Below are positions 9,218-17,492 of a DNA stretch of 64,000 bases, in pieces; within the stretch, counting starts at the first letter, position 1; each line of letters starts with the position of its first letter. This DNA is from an uncultured Mucilaginibacter sp. Its GTDB lineage: Bacteria; Bacteroidota; Bacteroidia; Sphingobacteriales; Sphingobacteriaceae. Location of the stretch: contig NZ_CAJYGQ010000001.1 in the NCBI RefSeq assembly GCF_913773635.1, positions 124,001 to 188,000 on the forward strand. The letters run 5' to 3'. Made by a program: the position numbers and the translations under genes. The notes under the pieces were generated by a model. It searched no databases and was not told the origin of the DNA. It worked only from the letters and a program-made list of their open reading frames with translations.

Positions 9218-10261
9218 TTATTCTAAAACGTTATATATAGTGTATTGATTTGCCTTGTTCTTTAATGAAACTTCGCCAAGCATTTCAAATTTAAATGATT
9301 CCTTAACCTGTTCGTAAACGGATTCGGTAATTACAATTTGTCCTGCTTTGGCTACCGACTGCAGTCGTTGCGCTAAGTTCACCGAATCGCCAATTACGGT
9401 GTAATCCAAACGTTTTAACGATGCCGAACCGATATTACCTGACACCATTTCTCCGGAGTTTATACCAACTGAAATGTTAGCCTCAAAAGTTTTATCGCCA
9501 ATTACTATTGGTTGAATTGAACTCATTTGTGCTTTTACGGCAAGCGCCGTATCGATTGCCCGGTCTAAATGGTAATCGCCGCGGTAAACAGCCATTACAG
9601 CATCGCCCATAAACTTGTCAACGTGGCCGCCTTGTGCAATAATTTCTTTTACAATACGGTCAAACAGGCTGTTTAAAAGTTCCACTACGGTGTTGGCCGG
9701 TACCTGTTCGGTTATTTTGGTAAAGCCGCAAACATCTAAAAACATAACCGTGCCGCTCAAAACTTCATTTTTAAGCAAGCTGTTTTCAAACTCCTTATGC
9801 GTCATAAAGTTAAGTACGTTTTCGTCAACATACATCTTTAATATGTTGTTCTCTTTTATGGCTTTTATGGTTTGCTGTAATTGCTTAACATGCTCAATGG
9901 TTTTTTGCATGGTAAGGTCAAGGTCGTCAAAATCAACCGGCTTGCAAACAAAGTCAAAAGCGCCCCGGTTCATTGCCGAGCGTATACTTTGCATATCACC
10001 ATAGGCCGAAACAACTACAGCCTTAAGCATAGGGTTAGCATCAGGCAAACGGCTTAACAAAGTCAGGCCATCCATAACCGGCATATTTATGTCGCTTAGT
10101 ACAATATCAATATCGGCATGTTCCTGCACACGTTCTAAGGCTTCTTCGCCGTTTTGTGCAAAAACAAACTCATAAATATTCTCTCTGATTTTCTTTCTGA
10201 ATTTTTGCTTAACCAGTATCTCCAAGTCAGCTTCATCATCAACAACCAGTATTTTAGCCAT
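9218..10261 (-). CDS. Response regulator with class III (IIIb-type) nucleotidyl cyclase domain
   Basis: A 347-residue protein with an N-terminal receiver domain (about 1-125; acidic pocket DDE at 8-10, phospho-acceptor Asp57 in LSDINMP, Lys107) and a C-terminal class III cyclase domain (about 168-345). Both metal-binding aspartates are present (Asp176 in FLDVCGF; Asp220 in FMGD). So are Lys216, Asn295 and Arg299 in GDSVNLAQR. The residue paired with the lysine is Thr288, the class IIIb pattern, so an active adenylate cyclase is predicted. It is last in an operon with a kinase and a second receiver and overlaps that receiver gene by 8 bp. Confidence 0.92.
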   Translation of the reverse strand: MAKILVVDDEADLEILVKQKFRKKIRENIYEFVFAQNGEEALERVQEHADIDIVLSDINMPVMDGLTLLSRLPDANPMLKAVVVSAYGDMQSIRSAMNRGAFDFVCKPVDFDDLDLTMQKTIEHVKQLQQTIKAIKENNILKMYVDENVLNFMTHKEFENSLLKNEVLSGTVMFLDVCGFTKITEQVPANTVVELLNSLFDRIVKEIIAQGGHVDKFMGDAVMAVYRGDYHLDRAIDTALAVKAQMSSIQPIVIGDKTFEANISVGINSGEMVSGNIGSASLKRLDYTVIGDSVNLAQRLQSVAKAGQIVITESVYEQVKESFKFEMLGEVSLKNKANQYTIYNVLE

Positions 10262-10637
10262 TATGTAGTACCGTGTTTAGTTTCTCTTTAAGTAAGTTAA
10301 AATCGAGCGGCTTTGTCAAAAAGTCATTCGCGCCCAGCTGCAACGCATTGGCATGTGTTTCCTCATCGCCATAGGCTGTTATCATCATCACCAACGGGGG
10401 TGGGTTGTCATAATCCTTACGTATGGTACTCAGTAATTCAATACCGCTCATGCCGGGCATATTTATGTCTGATAGTATGAGCACAACCTCTGAATGTTTA
10501 TCTTTTAAATAATCAAGAGCCTGTTCCCCTGAAAAAGCGAAGTCAAAATCAAACACATGATTCCGTATTTCTTTACGGAAACATTGTAAAAACAACGGCT
10601 GAACATCGACCTCATCATCAACAACCAAAATTTTCAT
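10254..10637 (-). CDS. Single-domain response regulator
   Basis: A 127-residue receiver domain with acidic residues DDE near 7-9, the phospho-acceptor Asp in ILSDINMPGMSG, a Thr/Ala-Tyr switch region and the KPLDF lysine. There is no output domain. The sequence is visibly related to the receiver of the adjacent cyclase (both have an FRK.IR...F.FA..GE.AL run), suggesting duplication. It lies 24 bp after the kinase stop, so it is probably phosphorylated by that kinase and may act as a competing sink or a diffusible output. Confidence 0.92.
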   Translation of the reverse strand: MKILVVDDEVDVQPLFLQCFRKEIRNHVFDFDFAFSGEQALDYLKDKHSEVVLILSDINMPGMSGIELLSTIRKDYDNPPPLVMMITAYGDEETHANALQLGANDFLTKPLDFNLLKEKLNTVLHNG

Positions 10638-10661
10638 AAATGCCCCTAAATATAGTAATAA

Positions 10662-12035
10662 TTAAATAATTGGCAGGGTAATGATAAACACAGAGCCGTT
10701 ACCTTCTTCAGACTCAATGGCGATATTGCCATTATGACCTTTTACAATAATGTCATAACTGAGCGATAAGCCAAGGCCGGTACCTTCGCCTGTTGGTTTG
10801 GTGGTAAAAAAGGGTTGCATAATTTTATCACGTATGGCTTCAGGTATACCGATGCCATTATCTTTAACAGTCAGTTCAATATTGTTATGTTGCAAGCGGG
10901 TTGATACCTCAATTTTTGGCCGGAAGGTTTGCCCGATCTCTTTTTGTTTTTGATGAACAGCATAAAACGCGTTGGTAAATAAATTTAGTAGTACACGTCC
11001 TACGTCCTGTTGAATGATATTTACCTCAGGTAATGAGTTGTCAAAATTTGTTACTAGTTCAGAGTTAAAACTTTTATCCTTTGCCCTTAAGCCATGATAG
11101 GCCAGCCGCATATACTCATCGGCCAGGTTATTGATGTTCACAGGTTCTTTTTGGCCGTTACTTGTACGGCTGTGCTGAAGCATGCCCTTTACAATACTAT
11201 CGGCACGTTTGCCATGCTGAGAAATTTTTTCAAGGTTTTGCCTGATGTCGTCGGCAATATATCTAGCCTCTTCTAGGTCGCCTTTGGCTAGCTCCTGGTT
11301 CATTTCCTCCAGCAATTCGCTGCTTACTTCGGCAAAGTTGTTTACAAAGTTTAGTGGATTTTGAATTTCGTGGGCAATGCCGGCTGTAAGCTCACCAAGC
11401 GAGGCTAGTTTTTCTGACTGTATAAGCTGTTGCTGGGTGTTTTGTAAAAGCTCAATGGTTGCTTCCAATTCCTCTTTTTGGTTTTGGATTTCGGCAGTGC
11501 GTTCTGCTACCAGGCGGTCAAGTTCCTCATTTTTTGCCTTGTATAAAAGAAGTTCTTCGCGTTGTTTTTTTGATGCAGCCCAACGGCTAATAACCCAAAT
11601 AAAGGCGGCTACTAACGGCAGCAAAAAGTATTGATCATACTCGTCGTAAAAGCCTGGTGCAATTATGGAAATCAGAAAAATCAATATTCCAACAGCAATA
11701 AGCGGGTAATGCGATTCAAAGTATGAGCGGAAAGATTTAAAGTCTTCCTGCTCGTTAAAATATTTGATAATGGCCCCCAAGGCAATGCTACCTATAAGTA
11801 GGTGCACCTCATCACTTAAAGGCTTTTTTAAAACAAAGTAAGCTACTGCTGCGGCACCCTGGCCTATTCCTAATACGGCTTTCCACTTGAAACTTAACGG
11901 CGTCATTTTAACTGCTCTGTTAAGCCAGTTAAACAGTAAGAAAATAGACAAGTAAGTTAAAAAGCTCATAGGCCCAGGTATGAAAATGAATGAATGATAA
12001 AGATAATTAAATAATGATACACTCAAATAGCTCAT
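10662..12035 (-). CDS. Membrane sensor histidine kinase
   Basis: About 457 residues from the ATG at 12035; a TTG at 12047 would add four residues. The N-terminal 150 residues hold about five hydrophobic helices with little periplasmic sequence. A coiled coil follows ([20 protein letters not shown]), then the H-box [17 protein letters not shown] with the phospho-accepting His. The ATPase domain carries the N, G1 and G2 boxes ([30 protein letters not shown]). It heads the kinase-receiver-receiver/cyclase operon, which suggests control of cAMP synthesis. The signal sensed is unknown; the short loops suggest a membrane or intracellular cue. Confidence 0.92.
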   Translation of the reverse strand: MSYLSVSLFNYLYHSFIFIPGPMSFLTYLSIFLLFNWLNRAVKMTPLSFKWKAVLGIGQGAAAVAYFVLKKPLSDEVHLLIGSIALGAIIKYFNEQEDFKSFRSYFESHYPLIAVGILIFLISIIAPGFYDEYDQYFLLPLVAAFIWVISRWAASKKQREELLLYKAKNEELDRLVAERTAEIQNQKEELEATIELLQNTQQQLIQSEKLASLGELTAGIAHEIQNPLNFVNNFAEVSSELLEEMNQELAKGDLEEARYIADDIRQNLEKISQHGKRADSIVKGMLQHSRTSNGQKEPVNINNLADEYMRLAYHGLRAKDKSFNSELVTNFDNSLPEVNIIQQDVGRVLLNLFTNAFYAVHQKQKEIGQTFRPKIEVSTRLQHNNIELTVKDNGIGIPEAIRDKIMQPFFTTKPTGEGTGLGLSLSYDIIVKGHNGNIAIESEEGNGSVFIITLPII

Positions 12036-12084
12036 AGTGTACAGCAATGCAAACTATTTATATATTAGCGCATAAAATAAACCT

Positions 12085-12675
12085 ATGCGAGCTGAGAAGG
12101 CAGGGCAGTGTATTATGCAAAAACTAGCGCAAGAGCTGCCGCCACATTTTACTTACCATAATGCAAACCACACGCTGGATGTGAACAACGCAGCCTTAAG
12201 CATTGGAAGGGCAGAGGGCATAAACGAAGCAGAAACTGATTTGCTTTCAGCCGCAGCCTGGTACCATGATGCCGGTTACCTTGAAAGTATTACTGACCAT
12301 GAGGATGTATCATGTAAAATAACAAAACAATACTTACCTGAGTTTGGCTATCATGAAAATGAGATAGCGGTAATATGTGATATGATAAGGGCAACACGGC
12401 TTCCGCAGGCGCCGCAAAACCACTTAGAGCAAATACTGGCTGATGCTGATTTAGATTATTTGGGCCGTAAAGACTTTAGTGTAATCAGTGAAAAACTCTA
12501 CATAGAACTTAAGCATTTAGGGGCTGTTGCCAGCACGGTAGACTGGGACAGAAAACAGGTAAAATTTTTGCAGGAGCATCAATATTTCACAAAAACATCA
12601 ATTAATACCCGACAAGCGCAAAAAGAACTTAATTTAGCAGAAATTAAAGCTCGCTTACACCTTCATGAAAAATAG
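12085..12675 (+). CDS. HD-domain phosphohydrolase
   Basis: A 196-residue protein with the ordered HD metal ligands: His in the NHTLDV segment, HD in AAWYHDAGY and a distal Asp in ILADADLDYLG. HD proteins hydrolyse phosphate esters, often of nucleotides. It is divergent from the kinase/cyclase operon (about 50 bp between starts), so a link with cyclic-nucleotide signalling is possible but unproven. The stop overlaps the following membrane-protein gene by 11 bp, indicating co-transcription. No membrane segment is visible. Confidence 0.85.
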   Translation: MRAEKAGQCIMQKLAQELPPHFTYHNANHTLDVNNAALSIGRAEGINEAETDLLSAAAWYHDAGYLESITDHEDVSCKITKQYLPEFGYHENEIAVICDMIRATRLPQAPQNHLEQILADADLDYLGRKDFSVISEKLYIELKHLGAVASTVDWDRKQVKFLQEHQYFTKTSINTRQAQKELNLAEIKARLHLHEK

Positions 12676-13534
12676 ACTTCTGCCGCACTGGTTAACCGAC
12701 ATATTTTACACCCTACTTGGTATCCTGTTCTGTAGTTTTGCTTTAAAAAGTTTTTTGGTACCCAATAGCTTTTTTGATGGCGGTGTAACCGGCATATCAC
12801 TGTTAATACACGAAACCTACCACTCAAACATTGCTTATGTAATTGTATTGGCAAACATTCCCTTTATTGTTATGGGAGCTTACCATGTTAATAAAATGTT
12901 TGCGGTTAAAACCCTTGTAGCAGTTATTTTGCTGGGCCTGGCTTTACTACTCATACCTTTCGAACCCGTAACAAGCGACAAATTACTGGTATCTATTTTT
13001 GGAGGTGTATTTATGGGTATTGGCGTGGGCTTGGCTATGCGTGGAGGTTGTGCACTTGACGGTATAGAGGTACTGGCCTTGTATACTGGTAAACGTATAA
13101 GCTTCACCATAAGCGAAATTATCCTTGGAATAAACATTGTTATATTTCTAATTGCCGGTATAAAATTAGGATTACCTACTGCACTATATTCCATACTTAC
13201 CTATTACACAGCTTCGCGAACTATTACTTTTGTGATTGAAGGTTTGGAAGAGTATACTGGTGTGACCATCATATCTGCCGAAAGTGAAGCTGTTAAGAAA
13301 GAACTTGTGATGAATCTAGGCCGCGGTATAACGGTTTATAAAGGCGAACGCGGGTTTCTAAAAGACAGTTTTGATGTAAGCCATCCGGTTGATATAATTT
13401 ACACCGTGGTAACCCGGCTTGAGGTAAGGCGCCTGCGTAACATTGTGCATGATCTTGACCCCAAAGCCTTCATCTTTACAGGCATTATTAAGGAAGCTTC
13501 CGGCGGTATATTAAAACGCCGTGCAAGGCACTAA
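12665..13534 (+). CDS. YitT/DUF2179-family membrane protein
   Basis: A 289-residue protein with five to six transmembrane helices in residues about 8-190 (typical YitT feature VPNSFFDGGVTGISLL near the start and MRGGCALDGIEVLAL in the middle). A soluble C-terminal DUF2179 domain follows (about 205-285, including GRGITVYKGERGF). The family is widespread but its transport substrate, if any, is not established. It overlaps the HD gene by 11 bp. The LOV kinase gene begins 111 bp downstream. Confidence 0.9.
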   Translation: MKNRLLPHWLTDIFYTLLGILFCSFALKSFLVPNSFFDGGVTGISLLIHETYHSNIAYVIVLANIPFIVMGAYHVNKMFAVKTLVAVILLGLALLLIPFEPVTSDKLLVSIFGGVFMGIGVGLAMRGGCALDGIEVLALYTGKRISFTISEIILGINIVIFLIAGIKLGLPTALYSILTYYTASRTITFVIEGLEEYTGVTIISAESEAVKKELVMNLGRGITVYKGERGFLKDSFDVSHPVDIIYTVVTRLEVRRLRNIVHDLDPKAFIFTGIIKEASGGILKRRARH

Positions 13535-13645
13535 TAATGTACAAATTAATTTTTTTTCATTTACCTCAATTAAGTCTTTTACTTCTTCGTATGTAAAACT
13601 ATTTAATAGGCGTACTGTTAAATAATTCCAGAAAATTAAGATACA

Positions 13646-15199
13646 TTGGATAGTTTAAACAACGGAGAATTCAGCTTTTCGAACGATACAATTAAGCAAG
13701 ATCTTAGTCTGCTGATAAAGGCTTTGGATGCTTCATTATCGGGTGTTATTCTTACAGATAACCAACAGCCTGATAATCCCATTATTTACTGCAACAAAGG
13801 TTTTGAGCGCATCACTGGCTACCGCCGTCAGGATATAATTGGGCATAACTGTCGTTTTTTACAAAAAGACGATCGTAATCAGCCTCAACGTCAGCAATTG
13901 AAGGATGCTATAGCTAAGGGCGAAAATATTGTTTTAGAAATTCGTAATTACAAAAAGGATGGCTCGCTGTTTTGGAACGAGCTTTACATGTCGCCTATAA
14001 AAGATGCAAAGGGAAATACCTGCTATTTCATAGGCGTACAAAATGATATAACCCGCCGTAAGAAAGCGGAGGCTGAGCTGGAGCATGAAAAAGATGTAAT
14101 GGAGCAGCGTATAGAGGAGCGAACCAAAAGCCTACGTGAAAACGAAGAGTATTTGGCAAGCATTGTACAAACTGTACGCGAAAGCTTAATTGTGCTTGAC
14201 CCCGATTTGAAAGTACTGAGCGTAAACAGTCATTTCTTAAAAACATTTAAAGTTTCACAAGAGGAAACTGAAGGAAAAAGTTTATATGAATTAGGTAACG
14301 GCCAATGGGATATACCTAAACTAAAAGAATTATTAGAAAAGATTCTACCAACTAATAACCCTGTTGAGGAGTTTGAAGTAGAGCATGACTTTCCGCACAT
14401 AGGCCGTAAATTGATGCTGCTTAACGCTCATCGAATTGAGTTGGAAGGGCAGTACCGCGACCGCATCTTAATTGCGATAGAAGACATAACCGACCGCCGT
14501 GATATTGAGCGCCGCAAAGATGATTTTCTTTCCATTGCGAGCCATGAGCTTAAAACGCCGCTTACCACTATTAAAGGCTATGTGCAAATAATGCAAAGGC
14601 TACTGCCAAAAGATGCTTCGGAGAAATTCAAAGAAATTTTGACAAAAACCGGTGTATACGTGGAGCGATTAAATAGCTTGATAGCTGAATTGCTTGATGT
14701 ATCGCGTATTCAAACCGGCAACATTGAATTGCACAAAGAGCCGTTTAATTTCGACAAAACGGTATACGAGGTTGTAGAAAATCTGCAGGCCGCTAACCAA
14801 AGTCATCAAATAATAATTAAAGGTGAAGCCACTGATAGCTTTGAGGGAGATGAATCACACATAACCCAGGTTATAAATAATTTGCTGTCAAACGCAATTA
14901 AATACTCACCTGATGCAAATAGGGTGGAGGTTTATTTGTCACGCGTTAGCAACTACTTAAAGTTTGCCGTAACCGACTATGGAATGGGCATAAGCCTTGA
15001 TGAGCAAAAGAAGATATTTGAGAGATTTTACCGCGTTGGAGAAATACAACAACGCTTCCCGGGAATGGGAATTGGACTATACATCTGCGATCAGATAGTC
15101 AAAAATCATGGGGGCAGCCTGTGGGTTGAAAGCGAGCCAGGTAAAGGGTCAACCTTCAATTTCACACTTCCGTTAAATGAAAGGATCAGTTATGAGTGA
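13646..15199 (+). CDS. LOV-domain (blue-light) sensor histidine kinase
   Basis: A 517-residue soluble protein. The start is TTG at 13646: an in-frame stop lies 9 bp upstream and there is no earlier ATG. Residues about 20-138 are a PAS/LOV domain with GHNCRFLQ (66-73). Cys69 sits at the flavin-adduct position, and Asn101, Asn111 and Gln132 lie +32, +42 and +63 from it, the spacing of phototropin LOV2. A coiled coil, a second PAS (about 165-285), a HisKA domain with His300 (SIASHELKTPL) and an ATPase domain (NNLLSNAIKYS, GMGIGLYI) follow. The stop overlaps a response regulator gene, the likely partner. Confidence 0.93.
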   Translation: MDSLNNGEFSFSNDTIKQDLSLLIKALDASLSGVILTDNQQPDNPIIYCNKGFERITGYRRQDIIGHNCRFLQKDDRNQPQRQQLKDAIAKGENIVLEIRNYKKDGSLFWNELYMSPIKDAKGNTCYFIGVQNDITRRKKAEAELEHEKDVMEQRIEERTKSLRENEEYLASIVQTVRESLIVLDPDLKVLSVNSHFLKTFKVSQEETEGKSLYELGNGQWDIPKLKELLEKILPTNNPVEEFEVEHDFPHIGRKLMLLNAHRIELEGQYRDRILIAIEDITDRRDIERRKDDFLSIASHELKTPLTTIKGYVQIMQRLLPKDASEKFKEILTKTGVYVERLNSLIAELLDVSRIQTGNIELHKEPFNFDKTVYEVVENLQAANQSHQIIIKGEATDSFEGDESHITQVINNLLSNAIKYSPDANRVEVYLSRVSNYLKFAVTDYGMGISLDEQKKIFERFYRVGEIQQRFPGMGIGLYICDQIVKNHGGSLWVESEPGKGSTFNFTLPLNERISYE

Positions 15200-15557
15200 T
15201 AAAAAAGTACTGATCTGCGATGATGATGAAGGTATTTTAGATATGTTGGGATTGATATTGAGTGATAGTGGTTATCAAACTATACCAGTTCAAAACAGTT
15301 TGCAGATATATGAGGAGATAAAGCGTGAGAAACCAGACCTTGTGCTGCTTGATTTGTGGATGCCAGTTTTATCTGGCGATCAAGTGCTGCGTACGTTAAG
15401 AAAAAGTCCTGAAACTGAGAATTTGCGTGTAATTGTAATTTCTGCCAGCCGCGAAGGCGAGCGTATTGCTACAGAGGCCGGGGCTGATGGTTTTCTGGCA
15501 AAACCATTTGACCTGGAGCAGCTTATAAGTAGAGTAGAGCAGGTTATTGCTGCGTAA
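15192..15557 (+). CDS. Single-domain response regulator, partner of the LOV kinase
   Basis: A 121-residue receiver domain from the ATG at 15192 (MSDKKVLICDDDEG). The frame could start at 15177, but the internal ATG follows an AAGGATC ribosome-binding-like sequence. Acidic pocket DDD, phospho-acceptor Asp in LVLLDLWMP, Ser in VIVISAS and Lys in FLAKPFD are all present. There is no DNA-binding domain, so output must pass through a partner protein or phosphorelay. It overlaps the end of the LOV kinase gene by 8 bp, and a strong terminator follows. Confidence 0.93.
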   Translation: MSDKKVLICDDDEGILDMLGLILSDSGYQTIPVQNSLQIYEEIKREKPDLVLLDLWMPVLSGDQVLRTLRKSPETENLRVIVISASREGERIATEAGADGFLAKPFDLEQLISRVEQVIAA

Positions 15558-15573
15558 TACTTGTTCATATATA

Positions 15574-15611
15574 AAAAAAGCTGCACATCTGGAATGATGT
15601 GCAGCTTTTTT
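15574..15611. terminator. Bidirectional Rho-independent terminator
   Basis: The stem AAAAAAGCTGCACATC (15574-15589) pairs with GATGTGCAGCTTTTTT (15596-15611) around a 6-nt loop. T-runs on both strands let it serve the response regulator (plus) and the ribbon-helix-helix gene (minus). Confidence 0.9.
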
Positions 15612-15638
15612 ATTTAAAAAAATTGTAATAACGTTCCG

Positions 15639-15809
15639 TTACTTTTCTTCTTTGCCTTTTTTTGAGGTTTTTTTACGTTCGTTAATTGCTTTGTTAAGTA
15701 GGTATTCAATCTGTCCGTTTATACTTCTGAACTCATCGTTTGCCCATTCTTCAATCTCCTTGAGCATTTCGGCACTTACCCTTAACGCAAATGATTTTTT
15801 TTCAGCCAT
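15639..15809 (-). CDS. Small Arc-like ribbon-helix-helix protein
   Basis: A 56-residue protein, MAEKKSFALRVSAEML at the start and a lysine-rich tail (ERKKTSKKGKEEK). The FALRVSAEMLKEIEEWA strand-helix run followed by SINGQIEYLLNKAI matches the Arc/MetJ ribbon-helix-helix DNA-binding fold. It lies 100 bp downstream of the SPFH gene on the same strand, so the two are probably one transcript. The target is unknown; autoregulation or an antitoxin-like role is possible, but no toxin gene is visible. Confidence 0.82.
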   Translation of the reverse strand: MAEKKSFALRVSAEMLKEIEEWANDEFRSINGQIEYLLNKAINERKKTSKKGKEEK

Positions 15810-15835
15810 AATTACTCCATCAAAGGTGTTAGCCT

Positions 15836-15922
15836 TCGGCCGCTAAAAATTTAATTTTATATTCATCAAGTAAGCTAATTTCTGATTTAAACTCAAATGA
15901 GCTTCCACTTATCAATGGTATA
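15836..15922 (-). CDS. Possible 28-codon ORF between the SPFH and RHH genes
   Basis: A frame starting at a TTG that overlaps the SPFH stop region encodes about 28 residues, including [20 protein letters not shown], before a TAA. Its composition looks protein-like rather than random and it fills the gap between two co-oriented genes. There is no good ATG. It may be a tiny gene or a decayed remnant; low confidence. Confidence 0.25.
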
Positions 15923-16766
15923 GTGTTCCTGTATTTACAACCGGCGATACCGCACGTTCGCCGCAAAGTACAACCAATAAATTGCTTACCATGGCCGCTT
16001 TGCGTTCTTCATCAAACTCTACAATGTTTTTTTCAGACAGTCGTGCCAGTGCCATTTCAACCATGCCTACTGCACCTTCAACTATTTGTTTACGTGCCGC
16101 AATAATTGCTGATGCTTGTTGCCGTTGCAGCATAGCGTTTGCAATTTCAGGTGCGTAAGCCAGGTGTGAAATGCGTGCTTCAAGTACCTGAATGCCTGCG
16201 CGAAATAAACGCTCATTAAGTTCTTTCTCCAGCATCTCGCTTACCTGGTCGGCACCATCTCGCAAGGTAACCTCGGCAGATTCATCTTCCATGTTGTCAT
16301 ATGCAAAGGTGTTAGCCAAATGGCGTACTGCTGCTTCGCTTTGTATATTTACATACTGCACATAGTTTTCAACCGAAAAAACTGCTTTAGCGGTATCGTT
16401 AACCTGCCAAACAATTACAGCTGCAATTTCAATAGGGTTTCCCATTTTATCATTAACTTTAAGCTGCTGCCCGTTAAGGTTGTTGGCTTTAAGCGATACT
16501 TTCCTTTTTACGGTAAAGGGGTTAACCCAAAAAAAGCCGTCTGCTTTTACGGTTCCTACGTACTTGCCAAATAGTGTGAGTACCTTAGACTCATTTGGAT
16601 TAATAATAATGAGGCCTGATAATAAAATTAAATCAAAAAGTGCTAAAACAACGCAAGCTACTATGTATTCCTGTATGCCCAGGTATACGCATGTTGCACC
16701 TAATGCTAAAAACAGAAGCAGTGCACCATAGCCCGAAAGCGGTTTGATTGATTTTTCGTTTTCCAT
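15912..16766 (-). CDS. SPFH/band-7 domain protein
   Basis: A 284-residue protein with two N-terminal hydrophobic segments (about 13-55) anchoring it in the inner membrane. The band-7/SPFH domain follows (about 55-215, with [19 protein letters not shown] and the [20 protein letters not shown] helix), then an alanine-rich coiled coil. The terminus VVNTGTLYH resembles the conserved end of bacterial members. SPFH proteins form membrane-associated ring scaffolds; the specific partner is unknown. The adjacent ribbon-helix-helix gene is in the same orientation. Confidence 0.92.
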   Translation of the reverse strand: MENEKSIKPLSGYGALLLFLALGATCVYLGIQEYIVACVVLALFDLILLSGLIIINPNESKVLTLFGKYVGTVKADGFFWVNPFTVKRKVSLKANNLNGQQLKVNDKMGNPIEIAAVIVWQVNDTAKAVFSVENYVQYVNIQSEAAVRHLANTFAYDNMEDESAEVTLRDGADQVSEMLEKELNERLFRAGIQVLEARISHLAYAPEIANAMLQRQQASAIIAARKQIVEGAVGMVEMALARLSEKNIVEFDEERKAAMVSNLLVVLCGERAVSPVVNTGTLYH

Positions 16767-16840
16767 GTCAACTTGTTATTTATTTTGATATTATAAAGAT
16801 ATCAAAATGTATCTGAAAAATCAAGATGAATTTTACTCAA

Positions 16841-16882
16841 CAGAAAAACCCGCAGGCTTGCAAGGCAATGCACTGCGGGTTG
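16841..16882 (-). terminator. Rho-independent terminator of the YiaA-like gene
   Basis: On the minus strand, AACCCGCAG (complement of 16873-16881) and CTGCGGGTT (complement of 16847-16855) form a 9-bp stem with an inner TGCA/TGCA pairing. A T-run follows. It lies 13 bp beyond the stop at 16895. Confidence 0.85.
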
Positions 16883-16894
16883 GTAACCGCTACG

Positions 16895-17362
16895 TTACAG
16901 CTCTTTATCAGCTATCAGTTTTGAATCGCGGGTGTTTTTTTGTACAGCAATAGCCGAGAACATACTCAGACAAAAAGCCATAGCGTAAAAACCTTTTTCG
17001 CTTTTTGCCAAGTCTGCATTCCAAAGTCCTATGGTTAGTAAAATCATGGCTGCTATAGTGGCAAACCAACTGAGGCCATAGTATAAGTCGGTAACTATAA
17101 GTCCTTCGGCCCTGTCTCTAACGCTTTTTTGTACAGAGATTACGGCAAATAGTCCGAATAATAAAATAGTGAAATAGTACCCCTTTTCATTTAATTGCAT
17201 GCCGGCATTCCATAATCCAATGCAGTAGCCAGCTACCCCGGCCAATAAAGCAAACCATGATGCTCCGGTAAACGCGGCTGTTGGTTTGTAAGGATTTCTA
17301 ACGCGATCTGCGTATTTACTGCTGCTTGTAATTTCTTCCATTTTGTTTTGTAGCGGTTCCAT
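16895..17362 (-). CDS. YiaA/YiaB-type inner membrane protein
   Basis: A 155-residue protein with four hydrophobic helices arranged as two repeats of a two-helix unit. The first covers about residues 30-90 (GASWFALLAGVAGYCIGLWNAG...FAVISVQKSVRDR) and the second about 93-150 (GLSWFATIAAMILLTIGLWNAD...SAIAVQKNTRDS). This is the YiaAB two-helix domain pattern. The function of the family is not known. It is transcribed divergently from the following gene and ends at its own terminator. Confidence 0.85.
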   Translation of the reverse strand: MEPLQNKMEEITSSSKYADRVRNPYKPTAAFTGASWFALLAGVAGYCIGLWNAGMQLNEKGYYFTILLFGLFAVISVQKSVRDRAEGLIVTDLYYGLSWFATIAAMILLTIGLWNADLAKSEKGFYAMAFCLSMFSAIAVQKNTRDSKLIADKEL

Positions 17363-17492
17363 GATATTGTTTTTTGTTGTTATTATGAAAGCAAAGATGG
17401 GCCTGTAGCAATAGCATTAAAAATCAGAATTGTTAAATAACTGACGATATAAATTCAGAATTTTATAGCTTTAGAATGATTGACTACAGCAT

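Noticed and set aside
15652..15846. Plus-strand 64-codon frame opposite the ribbon-helix-helix gene
   Set aside because: It is the antisense shadow of the 56-codon minus-strand gene, which has a recognisable domain.
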